Origin: Acheta domesticus
Taxonomy: Eukaryota > Arthropoda > Insecta > Orthoptera > Gryllidae
NCBI GenBank assembly: GCA_031308135.1
Contig: JAHLJT010008756.1
Span: 106,780,415-106,844,414 of the forward strand
Direction: 5' to 3'
Length of the DNA stretch: 64,000 nucleotides
Within the stretch, counting starts at the first letter, position 1. Each line of letters starts with the position of its first letter. This document shows, in pieces, positions 32,601-44,276 of this stretch. Made by a program: the position numbers and the translations under genes. The notes under the pieces were generated by a model that was given only the letters and a program-made list of their open reading frames with translations, was not told the origin of the DNA and searched no databases.

Positions 32601-33488
32601 CTATCCACTAATTTCTAAACATTTTTGCAAGTATTAATGATTCTTAGAGGTGCTCGGTGAGTCCCCTCGTCAATTGTAGTGTTCAATAGATTTAGTTTAT
32701 AGTAAATTAGATGTAAGTAAAAAAAAAGAAATGGAGAGTTGTAAAAACTGAACTTTGTATAACAATCCTACACTGAAAAAAGAAATGCTTGCCGCACATT
32801 AAAATTCGGTTCTCCCAACCAAATTTAATAGTAAAATATGGCCCAGCTATTTGTGTGGTTGACGCAACGTCTGCGCCATGTGTGAACCTCCGTGGTGCTC
32901 TGAACCACCGCTGTGTCTTGTGATTCCCTTGCCGACGTACGGTATTGAACCACAACATGTTTGCAGTGCGTGGTTGACAGTCTCGGAACTTCGGCGGGTG
33001 GTTGAACAAACCAAAATTTGGTGCTAGTTCCTAGATAAATGTTTACACCAAAAATGGAAAATTTTGCATCAACCCTTGTTTGCATGTATGCTTACCTTCT
33101 TTTATACTCGTACCTGTAGCATTAAATCGTTGGTTATGTAGTTAGGAAATTATAAAATTTTTCAAAATTGCATAAATTTGTGCGTATGCAAGACAATTCA
33201 AAACCACAAGTAGAGACAATGTCAAAATTCAAATTTTCAATTAAATTCAGTGTAAATTAATTGGATAAATGAATTAAATTTTGTATAATTTTGTAAAATT
33301 ATGTAACAATGTCTGGAATCAAATTTTATATAAACATGATTCTAGAAATTGTTACATTTTAAAAATTCAACTGAAAAACAAGTAAGAAGTCAATTTGAAG
33401 AATTTTTGAATAAAGACATTTTTGAAAACTTGACACTAAAGTACTTGCTGAATAATTTAGATATATAAAAGATTAGATATAATAGATA

Positions 33489-33491
<3 letters not shown>
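32601..33491. other. Unannotated stretch
   Basis: No gene recognised. Minus-strand frames at 32707-33085 lie in a GC-moderate patch and show no domain. The rest is strongly AT-rich up to the next microsatellite. Confidence 0.5.

Positions 33492-33532
<41 letters not shown>
33492..33532. repeat. (TA)n microsatellite
   Basis: About 20 TA units, immediately before a reverse copy of dispersed repeat B. Confidence 0.95.
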
Positions 33533-33535
<3 letters not shown>

Positions 33536-33552
33536 GGAGGAAATTTCTGTCT

Positions 33553-34065
33553 TCAATATTGTACTTGTGGGAAGACGGCAAAAACAATTTTGAACTTTCG
33601 CAATTTCAAAAAATTCAGGGACTTACCGAAAAGTGAGATCTGCATCATTCTTTTAAAAGTTCCTAACGCTATTAGAGGACAAAATTTAATCCAAAAAGTG
33701 GGAGCCATTTTTGAGAAAAGTTTGAAAATATTTAGTGTTAATGTAAAGTACCGCCAAAAAACAATCCGTTTCAAACTCAGAGAGCACAGCGGTTTATTAA
33801 AATCGATCAAGGAATATAAATTTTGAAGAAAACTGGATGAACTATTTGGCGGTAGCGTTGCCAATAGACGAACAGACTGGCGATTTTTTCGATATTAAGG
33901 ACCCAGAAAACATGAATTCTGATTCCACAGCGTGCAAGAGGAAGTAATTTAATTTATATAAGAACAAGTTTTATACAATTTTTCGTTGCCAGGGCCCGGC
34001 AATATGTGTTTTTCTGTCGAAAATTCGCCACTTTCTGGCGCACGATTACAATATGAAACTTATGA
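33553..34065 (-). repeat. Dispersed repeat B copy
   Basis: Read on the minus strand, it has ATTGTAATCGTGCGCCAGAA, GGCGAATTTTCGACAGAAAA, TTGCCGGGCCCTGGCAACG, then the AAAATTTATATTCCTTGATC block, TTTTCTCAAAAATGGCTCCC and a last part to AATATTG. It is about 500 bp and the most complete copy with B4 (50345-50805). The 103-codon minus-strand frame is not conserved in other copies. Confidence 0.82.
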
Positions 34066-34334
34066 AATCAAATGATCCTTATGAAATAAGGGCGAGAAAG
34101 TAAAAATTATTCATTATTTTGCAATGATCGTGACTCCTAACCGGAACTAACGTGTCTACACGTTTACATTTTCTTTCAGATCAGATTAGAGAGGATTGAT
34201 TCCTAATCATAATAGAAGGTTTAGAATTGTTAATAGTTTGTGGCACGCATTTTATAGGCAATGTGTCCCGATGGTGCTAGTTGACACTGGCTAGATCGCT
34301 AAGTCGAATAATATTTGTGAGCTCTCTGAAGAAG

Positions 34335-34712
34335 AAATCTGCCTGGCGGCTGCTGTGAGCAAGTTTCCATGGTTTCTCCCATAAATATTAGGCAACAGCC
34401 GGATCAGTACCACCCTAACAAACGTGCCCCATACTGCGCACGATTTTTCCATTCTTCTCGCCTTACTTACACATAATCACACACACATGTATTGTACAAA
34501 CACACATGTCATGAGGCCAAACGGGAGCATGGAGCTCGGCCCCTGCTGGGGCGGTGCCCCGTGGGCGAGACACCTGAAGGGGGAACTCCCCAAGTGGACG
34601 TGTAGGTTAGTGCAGGATTTCACCATCCAGCGGAGGATGAGCACCTCCATCTCCAGGAAGAAAATTCATGATCCTAACGGCACCATAGCAGTTGACACGG
34701 TCGGAAACAATC
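34335..34712 (+). mobile_element. SINE family A copy, 5' truncated
   Basis: It starts within the GGCTGCTGTGA block and runs through ATGGTTTCTCCCATAAATA, ACCCTAACAAACGTGCC, a CA-rich expanded tract, GGGAGCATGGAGCTCGGCC, GGGGCGGTGCCCCGTGGGCG and TTCACCATCCAGCGGAGG. It ends in CATAGCAGTTGACACGGTCG and GAAAC, followed by a degenerate AATC tail. Confidence 0.87.
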
Positions 34713-34849
34713 CATCACTTAATCGTTTGCTATCAAAACCTTAATAATTTTTGTACGATTTTGATAATTGATTTGGAAATTTTGGAACATTCATCCAATA
34801 TTACGAAAGACATCTTGCGGCCTATGTAATGTGAAGTGGCGGCGATGAG

Positions 34850-35085
34850 CGTGGAGGAGTGGGGGCAGGTGGGGTGGCGGGAGTGGGGCGACGGGAGTGG
34901 TCGGATCGCACGGCGCACCTGCGCGCTCCGAAAGGTCGCTCTGGCGTGAGTCAGAGGGCGGGTGCACACTTGACCTTCCGCAACGCCCCCACCACACCAC
35001 ACCACACCTCACCACACCACACCCGCCCGCAACTCACAGGGCGCGGCCCCTCCTGCGGTCTGCACACCCGCATAGGTCGGGCGGT
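34850..35085. other. GC/CpG island between two SINE A copies
   Basis: G-rich (GGGGGCAGGTGGGGTGGC) on the left and C/A-rich (CACCACACCACACC units at about 34989-35020) on the right. It sits about 130 bp from a SINE A copy on each side. Overlapping open frames on both strands are compositional. Confidence 0.5.
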
Positions 35086-35213
35086 TGAGAGCCGCCTTGG
35101 AGGCAACGGACTCTCCTCGCGATAGCATCACGGCGAGTGGGGATTGGCCTCGAAGTTAGGGAGGAGCGCATTGGGACGAAAAACTCTGATGTTAAAACAG
35201 GGTTCACAGGATT

Positions 35214-35628
35214 AGGATTGATTATTTCATGTTCCCGGCGCACCAAATGCTATCGTTGTTAGTCGTAAGTGATGCACTTGTTTTGTTTTTTTACCGGGAA
35301 AGGTGGCGGTGATATTCCACCACTGGATGGCGAGATCTGGCGCCGACCCACACGTCGGTTTATGACATATTTCCCACGAGGGGGAGCCACCCCACCCAGG
35401 ACAAGCTGAAAGTTCCCGACCTGCCCTGGAGTTGTGCAAGTAAGTGTGCGTGTTAGTAGGTCAGGGAAGAGGAAGGAAAGATCACGAAAGGAAAATTCAT
35501 GGCCCGACCTGCACTGGCATTCACAAGGTATTCAATGTAGAAACCGCGGGAAACTACCGATCAGAGCAGCCAGCCGGCCGCTAAAATTGTCCACGAGATA
35601 GCAGTTGAATTCGACCTAACTATGTAGC
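35214..35628 (-). mobile_element. SINE family A copy
   Basis: Reverse orientation: the AATCAATC-type tail lies at the left (GGATTGATTATTTC), then the 3' block, GGTGGCGGTGATATTCC, GATCTGGCGCCGACCCAC, GGGGGAGCCACCCCACCC, the pyrimidine-rich tract (purine on this strand), CGATCAGAGCAGCCAGCCGG and GTTGAATTCGACC at the right. The body is essentially complete; the head is missing. Confidence 0.88.
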
Positions 35629-35936
35629 TAAAAAAAAAGAGAATAAGCGAGGGATCCCATAATAACAGAGACGAGGGGGGAAAGATGAGGGACTCCGAGA
35701 CAATACATAATATGGTGGCGCATAATGATTTGAGAGGATACAATGTCTGTGATGAGCTTGCGTCAGTGTGCGAGTCTGTATTTTTTTAATTAGTAAATTA
35801 TTTCTAAAAAAATATTTTTAATAATTATACGGTTTGGCTAAAGTTTAAAATTTTAAGATTTTCCAGACATTCACCTCAGAGGGTGTTTCCACAGAGAAAC
35901 GAACGGAATTAGCATCGGGAAAGAGATCCCATGATC
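35629..35936. other. Short unannotated stretch
   Basis: AT-rich, no feature recognised. Confidence 0.5.

Positions 35937-35992
<56 letters not shown>
35937..35992. repeat. (AAT)n microsatellite
   Basis: About 18 uninterrupted AAT units. Confidence 0.97.
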
Positions 35993-37104
35993 TCTTAAGG
36001 CACGTGTCTTAAAGAGCATTCTAACTGCGAGGAAAGGACGTAGTATCAAACATAAGTATTATATAATTAGATATATAAACAATGGAGATCGTACTAAATT
36101 CTAGTGTATGTTTTAAGTTCCAACTGATTATTTGATTTAAATGAAGAATTGAGAGACCGGACAATAAAAGACATAATCATATGTTCAATGAAATTATTTT
36201 AATTTTTATGGCAGTTTATGTGTGATATCCATTCAAATGAAAAGAAGTCTATTTCAAAACTTGAATGGCTGCTTCACATCTACAAAAATGCTTGGAGAAG
36301 AGAGAGGGAGAGGAGGAAGACGACACCGGGCGTAGTGTGATAGTTTCAGTAGTTCTCCGCAAAATATGTGGTGTCAAAATTACCTCATAATACTTCCTCC
36401 GGAAATTGCCATTCTTTGTTAGAGATTTCAACTCGCTCTCCGTGACGGTTGATTCAAGTGAAAATGACTTCGGCAGAAGGGCAGCAGCCTTCTGTCTGAA
36501 TTACATTAACAAATGTCAATTTACAGTTTTCCTTTAACATTTAATTGACGCACATTAAACTTTTTTCTTGAAACATATTCCTCAAAAAAGAGAACAAATG
36601 CTGATGCACAAGGGATTTCATTTCTCTGCAAATTTGGGTGGAATAGAACTGGAACTCTTTGGTCCCAGGCGAGTCCCTTTAAACATTAAGCATCAGCTCG
36701 CTTTAAAAGGACTTTTTTTGCACGCCTTTTCTTTATTTTATTTTTTTGTGAGATTTCTTTCTGTAGCATTATCGTGATAATGGAACATTAAAAATGACCA
36801 GCAATTTTAGAAGCATTACGAATGTTAATGAACGGATTATCTCCAGTTCCTCTTTTAAATTCAGCATTAAAGAGGGGCTTAATTTCACGAAAATTCGAAA
36901 TAGGGGCATAAGGCCGAAGCTGGAGCCTGGAGTCTTCATCAAATGATGGTATTACTAATCATTTTGAATAATATAAGAAACATGCAGTTAAATGTATTCA
37001 CACGGAACACTTTTTCAAAACAATTACACACTAATATTAGAAAGAATTTAAATTAGAGTGCATTCGCGACGGCAATTCGGAAATTCTTTCAAGAAGTTCA
37101 ATAA
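35993..37104. other. Unannotated stretch
   Basis: AT-rich, no gene recognised. A purine-rich patch at 36295-36330 is the only local anomaly. Confidence 0.5.
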
Positions 37105-37260
37105 ATCTCTTTTCCATGGCGTTGATGCGATGGACGGATCCTTTGGAGTGTATCAGCGTCAGCGTAAATTTAGAGCGTAGGCATTGTAATAGATGAAAGA
37201 TCTTTTATCTAGGCGGAGTGTGTTTAGTACTTGGAACAAATTACATAATAGTTAAATAAA
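37105..37260. repeat. Dispersed repeat D, copy 2
   Basis: TCTCTTTTCCATGGCGTTGA, then TGCGATGGACGGATCCTTTG and TAGGCATTGTAATAGATG, parallels 18845-18985 in the same order and spacing, with AT-rich DNA after both. The origin is unknown. Confidence 0.5.
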
Positions 37261-40200
37261 AATAATTTAAAATATTTTAAGAAATATATTTCCTTCACTA
37301 TTAGCAGATATTAATATTACGCCCCATTACAAGTTTTCTAGGGTCCTATTTTATTATCTCAGTAATTTTGCCTGGTCATTCCTCTCAATGGATTTGCAGC
37401 CATCCTTTTGACATAGACTTCAGACTGTGTATATGTGAAGTGCTTTTCTTTTCCTCAGTCGAAAGCGACGCCGAAGGAATTTCAACTGATCGGGACTGCA
37501 GGGGCTCTATTACGATCAACATTCGTGACGCGGCCCCTGACTACCACGACCGCCCGGCGCATAAGCAGTAATCGATGCGTGACGGCCATGCACAATTCAT
37601 GCACTATCACATTTAGAGATTCTATCTGTGCGTCCACGAGCCTCCTTGAAGGCGAGGCAGGTTTGTCCGAGTGGATTCAGAGACACACCACACACACACC
37701 AGGGAGGATATTTGTGAGTTATACATTATTCAAGGATATTCATGCACTACTCAGTTGCTTTGCGACTTTTATCAGAAGTGTCAGTGCGTGACATTTCAAA
37801 TGTAATTCACAAAAACCATTCATTCATAAAATTGCGAAAAAATCAAAGAATAGGTTCGGAGAAATGTTCATTTCAATTGACTCAATAGAAAATATTTGGA
37901 GGTGTTTGACAGTAGCACATAGGAAAATCTTTCGTTGATGGACGTAATTTCAAAAATAAGTTAGAATAGGTATAGGAAAAATTGATCAAGCTATCCTAGA
38001 AATTAAAGAAATATCGAATTAAAATTAGGTAAAGTAAAATATGACATGCATTAAAGTGCAGTGTTGTGCAGTTCAGTGCTGTTAATGTGAACTACTTTTA
38101 AAATGTTATTGATTATTATGATTATTTGCTTTTGTTGATTCTGCCCTGCTCGCTTTTGCTGATGTTATTCATGTGCGTCATTAATAACTAGTAAATTCAA
38201 ACGCCAAGAGGAGTACTCTTTTCGCTTTGTGAGAATTCCCTTCTTTTCCGCATCCATCACTGTCCAAACGCTTCGGTTGGCATGCACACCACTCCTGTTG
38301 TAGGAGCATTTTTAGTTCGAGCACGTTTCACTATTTCCATTTTCACTGAGGTCACAGGGCTTTTCATTTCAATGAACGAAACGAATTGGAGAAAAATTGA
38401 TAGGTCTGACCAGAAATCAAATATGAAACATTTACAGACGCATGCTTGCAGATGAGCCGTTCACTTAATTCGTGGGTGCATTTATCAATGAATATTGTCT
38501 TTCTTGTTAATATAGAAATCTCGGAAATATTATGGGGTAGGATCCTAATAATTCAACATGTTTCGAAGGAGACGACACGACGTAAATGTACCTACAAGTT
38601 TAAAAGGAAAATTGCATTAGAAAGAAACTTCAGTAGCATCGGACCTCAGGTTTGTACAATTTTTACAATTTAAAACAAGATGAATTGCACTTGTTGCTGT
38701 GACAATCTGTAGCGATTAAAAATAGCTTAAAAGTAATACTTTAATTGCTAAAGACCACAATTTATAAAAAAAATAAAATAGCATCTCGTATTTAGCAAAA
38801 CAGAGTAACTGGAGCAGAGTACAAAGAATTCTGTAGATAAATATCTAGCATTAAACGCATTTAGACTTTTATACAATGTAAAGGTAACTGCAGGTCTTTA
38901 TTTATTTAGTTAAAAGTTGATAAATGTAATTTTACATTTTCATCCGAAGGTAAACCATTAGACGAGTTTTAATAAATATTTTTCAGAATAAATTATCGAA
39001 TACTTTGTGATAAATCAACTTTCAATGTATTTCACAAATGAACCCTTATTGAATGAACTACAATTTCAGAAACTATATATTAAATAAAACAAAATACTCC
39101 TTAACAAAAAAATCTAGGCAAGCAAGCTGACCCTCCTCATGCGTCGCCTGCAAGCTGCTAAGTTATTCTCGGCCGTTCCAAACTGACACGAGGCGCGCAA
39201 ATTCAATGCGGCCTTGCTCGTCGGATAAAAAGAACTCTCTCAATTCGGGGAAAACCGTGTTCAGAGGAGTCATATTATTATCGCTTTGGTGCTTATGCAT
39301 ATGTTGCTAAGGAGACAAAAGCATTACCTCCGTTCTGTAGGGTCCTGATCATTAGGACATGAAGACAGAGGAAGCTGGATGTGGAATGCAATGCAAAACA
39401 AAAACATTGCGTGTTCGCAAATAGTATTGATTTAGATATAAATTAGAACCAAAGACTACTAAGGGTAATATAATAAAATATAATCGTCCCTAATCTCGAT
39501 GACAATTAAATGTTATTTCATACTGTAATGAGAATTGACCTTTTTAATGCCGCTTTGACGTTGTATAATTGAAAGTGTTTTGAAAACTATAGAACATTTT
39601 GTTAAAATGCTTTATAAACCAATTGGATTGTTGACGTTTTGAGAGAAAACGTGACAGCTTCGTAACAGATAATCACATAATAATATTTTCAAAAGTGAAG
39701 TATGACATTTTACAATTCTAATGGTAAGCATTTTTTAATTTCTAGAACATTTGCTACATTATATTTTTCGAAATACAAATTTAAATATTTGTTTACAAAA
39801 TATTTTTGCTTTATGAATGCGTTTGCGTTTTTCGCACTTATTGCGGCAGTTGAAAGGAGCCAAGGATAATTCACACTGGTTGACATAGAAAAAACGGCAA
39901 TTATCGAAATGTGATGTACAAGTAAACAGAGTAGCCAGCTGGAAGAGTCTGGCTGGAGAGGCAAAAGAGAAGAGCAGGTAAAATATCGACGCTAAGCTGT
40001 AAGGTGCTGTGTAGATGCCAATACATTTGGAATAGTAGGGTTCCAACTAACCGGTCAGTGGTTTCGAGTAAATTGATATCTAAGTTACAATAACGCATTA
40101 TTCAGCCATCCCTCTACCAAGAGTAGTAATTTTTACAACAGTTATTTGTCCACAGATTGCAGCACGAGTATGTTCTACTTAGAACTGTTAGAAGTCAGTA

Positions 40201-40769
40201 GCATCTGATCTAACTTTCTCTGCTTTCGTCTGTTAGAATCTTCTATTCCTAAAAGTCGAATGTAAAGTAATTCTGTGATGCCCCCAGTTGCGTCTTACGT
40301 TGCACCACCGTCTTTTTAACGGCTGTTATTTGCCACCGGTTGTCACCAGCAGCGTGCCGTTTCTAATGCTACAGTGTATAACTACTAAGAAGTAATGTCG
40401 TTATTCCGTTGTTACTGTGCACGATTGCCAAAATGCGGGGACGTACGTTGCCCTACCATCATTTCTACGATGCACGACTGTGGGACAGTGGTGGCGTTAA
40501 ACAATTGAAACGATGCCTAGCGTGTCACTTCCGTTGCTGCGGTGCCCAGGTACTAGGTGTTGGTGCAGTTTGTAATCCCGTTCCTATCATTCACGATATT
40601 TAAGGTATAACCGTAGTTGCGTCGTATGTTATTTCACCGTCACGGCGGTTCTATTCCAAAGCTAAAGTTGCATCAGCGAGCCCCTTCCATTACTTCGGTG
40701 CACATGGGTTGGATGGCGTCGTGAGAACCGCCATAATATCATTGGCGCGGACTTTAACCTCCAGTTCCC
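37261..40769. other. Large unannotated stretch
   Basis: Mainly AT-rich. Open frames at 37435-37791 (plus), 38446-38673 (plus) and 39710-40098 (minus) show no domain I know. From about 40260 base composition rises, and two phrases, GTTGCGTCTTACGTTGCACC at about 40288 and GTTGCGTCGTATGTTATTTC at about 40617, resemble each other and may be a degenerate 330-bp repeat. Confidence 0.4.
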
Positions 40770-40990
40770 TCGTCTTCATGCACGAGGGACCCCGTGGCGG
40801 TCGTGCTGCTTTTTTTCCGCCGGTGAAAACGGCGCGGCTGCCGCCAGGCGTCACGACGGCCGGGGCGCCGCCCCCTTCGCCCGGCAATCACAGCCGTGGC
40901 GCCTTGCGCGCCGCAGACCCCCCGCATTGCGCTGGCGTTACTGCACGCCGCTACGACGCTGCGCGTACCCTACAATTTAGCGACAATGCT
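40770..40990. other. GC/CpG island
   Basis: GC-rich with GGCGCCGCCCCC and GCCGGTG strings. A SINE A head starts about 50 bp later. Open frames in two plus-strand registers and one minus register overlap, so none is favoured. Confidence 0.5.
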
Positions 40991-41042
40991 TAACGTCTTC
41001 ACACTTCCCCTCATTAACCGTTACGGGAATGCTATAGGTATT

Positions 41043-41555
41043 GGGAGAGGTGGTTCAGGGAATCAATGTGACAGCAGTGCCTCTAACCGTGAGGTCCTAG
41101 TTTCGAATCCGGAAGATGGCAGGATTGCGATACTGGCTACAAAGCTAGGTCGAATTCAGCCACTGTCTGGAGGAGAATTATATTCGCCGACTGCTCTAAT
41201 CAGTTTTCCGTGGTTTCTCCGATCAACATCAGGAGCAGTACCCCAACAAATGGGCCACGTACCGCGTGCGCTCTTTCGTTCATCTTCCTAGTACTATATT
41301 CCCCCCTTACTTACACACACTACAATACCACTAATGCTGAGAGACCGGTCGGGAGCTTAGAGCTTGTCCCGGCTGTGGCGGTACCGCGCTGAAGGAAGAC
41401 ATTTGGTTGGGGAAAACCCCGCTAGCCGACAGGTAGCTCGGTGCCCGATCTCACCATACAGTGGAAGAACTCTTACTGGAATCTTACTGGAGATCACCTA
41501 CGGGACCAATGACCTTCGCCGTTGCCGCGCCCGGAATCACTAGTCAATCAATCTA
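41043..41555 (+). mobile_element. SINE family A copy, full length with head and tail
   Basis: The tRNA-like head reads AGAGGTGGTTCAGGG (A-box region), and TCCTAGTTTCGAATCCGG contains the B-box. The body runs through AGGTCGAATTCAGCCACTG, CTCCGATCAACATCAGG, GTACCCCAACAAATGGGCC, GGTCGGGAGCTTAGAGCTTG, GGCTGTGGCGGTACCGCGC and GATCTCACCATACAGTGG. It ends in CGGGACCAATGAC...CCCGGAATCACTAG with an AATCAATC tail. At about 513 bp it is the most complete copy here and the best reference. Confidence 0.92.
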
Positions 41556-41929
41556 CAGACATTGACGTCTTTAGGGTGTTAAGTACGAAACAATCAACCA
41601 AGTGTCTTTATTATATTAAGGGCTGTGTTTTGTACAATACTTTTCGTAATCATCTTTCTATAAGAAAATAATCACCGGTACACATTCATCACTTTTAGCT
41701 AAAACTCATTTCTTTCCATTGTTCTTAAAGGACGATCCTGTTTTTAGAGAAAATTTCATCTTGAAACCTTATGAAACACTCGCCGTACCGATACCTTTGG
41801 GCATAGGTACTTGTTATGGAAATAACTCAGTTCAAATCCAGAATTATTGTGCTTTGATGCGAGTGAAGGATTAGTGATGTGCGTCTTGAGATCGTGGCAA
41901 TGTTCATGCAATATGGATTCCCAGCGCCA
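41556..41929. other. Short unannotated stretch
   Basis: AT-rich, no feature recognised. Confidence 0.5.
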
Positions 41930-42225
41930 GCGGGTGCGTTGAGCAGAGCGTGGTGAAGGAAGGGGAGGGGGACGGGGAGGGGGAGGGGAGGGGCGTGGCC
42001 AGCGCCCGCCCGCGCGTTGCCTGGCGGCGCTCCCTCGCCCTCCCCTCCTGCCCCGTGCGCATTCCGTCCTCCCGTGTAACTACACGTGTCGGGCGCGCGG
42101 GGCTGGCGGCGGCACGTGCGAGGAATCCGGCGGAGGCCCGGGCGCGGCGCGCCCCCGGGGTGGGGATGGGAGGGCCGCCGACACCGTGCCGCAACGGGGG
42201 CGACATGGCGTGGGAGGGGTGGTGG
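41930..42225. other. GC/CpG island with G-run array
   Basis: Plus-strand G-tracts at about 41955-41994 (GGGGAGGGGGACGGGGAGG units) and dense CpG to about 42160. It abuts the tail end of a reverse SINE A copy. Long overlapping open frames on both strands (to 144 codons on the minus strand) are compositional. Confidence 0.5.
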
Positions 42226-42228
42226 AGG

Positions 42229-42668
42229 CGACTGATTGATTAAGGTTTCCGGCCAGGTCAACGGCTATGGTCGTTAATCCCTTTAGTGTAGTGAATGATT
42301 TTACGTGGGAGTTGATTTGATTCCTTCTCAGCAGGATGATGAGATCCAGCGCCGACCGACACGTCGGTTCGCAGGGTATTGCCCCTCCAGGGGTTTGCCT
42401 CAGCCGGGACAAACTGTAAGCTCCCGACAGGTGTGGTAGGGTAAGCGTGTGTGTGTATATGTGTGTGTGTGTTTCTGAGGGGGAGGATAGGGCAAGGATG
42501 AGGAAGGAAAAGATCGCGCACCGTGGCACGTTCGTTAGGCCTGGTATCGAAGAAACCACAGAAAACTAGGATTAGAACAGCCGGCTGCAGATGAACTCGA
42601 TCTAGTTCTATAGATAGTGCCGAAACTCCGCCACCGTCGGGGGTTGAACCCTACGTTATCCGGGTCAG
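42229..42668 (-). mobile_element. SINE family A copy with tail and B-box
   Basis: The left end shows the tail (CTGATTGATTAAGG), then CTATGGTCGTTAATCCC, GATCCAGCGCCGACCGAC, CAGCCGGGACAAACTG, GCTCCCGACAGG, a (GT)n expansion at about 42441-42471, AGATCGCGCACCGTGG, GAACAGCCGGCTGCAG and TAGTGCCGAAACTCCGCC. It ends at GGGGGTTGAACCC, the head's B-box in reverse. The A-box half is lost or diverged where the next GC-rich segment begins. Confidence 0.88.
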
Positions 42669-43020
42669 AGTCGCTGCAGACGCGTGGGGACTGTGGTGGC
42701 GGCAGGGGAGGCTGTGGCGGCAGAAGCTGTAGGGACGGATGTTGGGGCGGGGCATGCGGAGGCGACGGCAGTAGACGAGTGGTGGATTTGGCGATGACGG
42801 ACGCTTGGGCAGTGGAAGAAGGGTGTCGGAGCGATGAGAACGCTGCGGTGGCGGGTGCGGAGGCAGATTTGTAGCGGAAGTGACGGTATTTGCTACAGAG
42901 AAAGTGGTGGCCGAGGCAGGGGTGGAAAAGGTGATGGATGCAGAGGCGTGCCGGTAGCGCAGGCGAGGGCGGTGACGGCAGACGGCGCGTGGGAAGCACG
43001 TGCGAGGGCAGCCCGAGCGC
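42660..43020. other. GC-rich GGC-repeat segment
   Basis: Irregular GGTGGCGG, GAGGCGG and GGCGGCAG units over about 350 bp. Frames on the minus strand (Pro/Ser/His-rich, 123 and 154 codons) and the plus strand (Gly/Arg/Ala-rich) are all open, which is what a G-rich, stop-poor repeat gives. I see no conserved domain. Confidence 0.5.
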
Positions 43021-43559
43021 AATTAGCTAAAGAAATGAAAAAGCGGAGGCCTTCACAACAACAAAACAAGAGGGAAATGGGAGAAAACGCAATATTTACA
43101 GTGTTCTTACAACTGGTAGGAATTGAACATATGTTCGTAGTGATAAAGACCTTGGGTCAATTGACGGGGATCTTGAAATCCCTTTTCCTCTCGGCAATAC
43201 CCGGTAGCTGCTGCCTAATGATTATCGCTTCATTGTGGTTTACGACAGTAGATTTTTGAAAGTTATGGATGTGCAATGATTGTGCGGCGTCAGCAACTAG
43301 TGTTGAAGTGGATGAGAGTGGATGTAGAAACTGACAAGGGAGCAATAGTTGCGTTGGCGATTTAAATGCGGGAGACGTGGCTACCCATAGAGAGATGTCT
43401 CACAGGTGATCGTGATAACTGTGACGACTAAATGTAGAGATCGTTGATTTATTAAAAGTATCTGAAATAGAGCCTGTACTGCTGACAGATACGGTGCGTC
43501 CAAACTGATTTGACAGAAGTAGCGGAGTTCGTTCGCAAGGTGCTAGCTGTTGGCCACCG
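43021..43559. other. Unannotated stretch
   Basis: Ordinary composition. The plus-strand frame continuing from the GC-rich segment to 43259 has a hydrophobic stretch but no known domain. Confidence 0.4.
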
Positions 43560-43790
43560 TCAGCGGCGTCTCGGATGCTCTGAGTGACGTCCCCCATTCG
43601 AGTCGTTCCTTCGTCGGGTGTCAGTGTGGTGTTTGGGGGCTATTTTGGTGAGGCGGTGGCCGGAGTGGCCGGGAACTATGCAGAGGTGCGCCTGCGGAGC
43701 GGCTGTTTCGAGGCCGTCGGCGTCAGCGGCTGGAGACGGCGTCGCCCTCGCGGCCGGGCTGCGTCTGGAGATGTTTTTCCTCCATGTTTT
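43560..43790. other. GC/CpG island
   Basis: CpG-rich with GGCGGTGGCCGGAGTGGCC and CTGCGGAGCGGCTG. Its left edge has ATGCTCTGAGTGACGTCCCC, similar to ATGCGCTGAGTGACGTCTCC at about 3099, which includes a CRE-like TGACGTC. This is suggestive only. Confidence 0.4.
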
Positions 43791-44219
43791 TCTTTCCTTA
43801 AGACAGCACTGTTAACGAAATGGATGACAGAAAAGCGTGGCTACTGCGAAACAACGCACCGTCAGCGTAATTAATATATCAACGTAGCGTTACCGAGAAT
43901 AAAGCATTTAGAAACTATGTGACAACTGTCTGATATCCGAATGCTTGAATGTAAGTTCTCAAACGCCCATTTAACCTTTTCCAAGATGCATCTGACTTAA
44001 TGGAAGTGACTCAGTAACAGTCATACATATACAAACCAGTTGGATAAATCTTCCAACACTTTTTGAGAATATAAAGATATGGGTTTACGTATGTCCTTAC
44101 CGATTGTGATGTGAATTCGTATCTCAAATGTCAATGACGTTTCTCACTCTTTTCTGACAATTGAATAACACATTATTCAATTTTAGTGTACACTCATTTA
44201 AATATGTTGTTTCATTTGC

Positions 44220-44221
<2 letters not shown>
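43791..44221. other. Unannotated stretch
   Basis: AT-rich, no feature recognised. Confidence 0.5.

Positions 44222-44273
<52 letters not shown>
44222..44273. repeat. (TA)n microsatellite, left of LTR-like insert
   Basis: About 25 TA units ending directly at the TGTGACGG start of the next element. Together with 45617-45651 it appears to be one original (TA)n tract split by an insertion. Confidence 0.93.

Positions 44274-44276
<3 letters not shown>

Noticed and set aside
42535..43259. 154-codon minus-strand and 141-codon plus-strand frames
   Set aside because: They lie over an irregular GGC-type repeat with few stops on either strand, and one end is in a SINE A copy.
3095..43601. Shared promoter element GAGTGACGTC at about 3105 and 43580
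   Set aside because: The similarity is about 28 bp with several mismatches and does not extend, so it could be chance.
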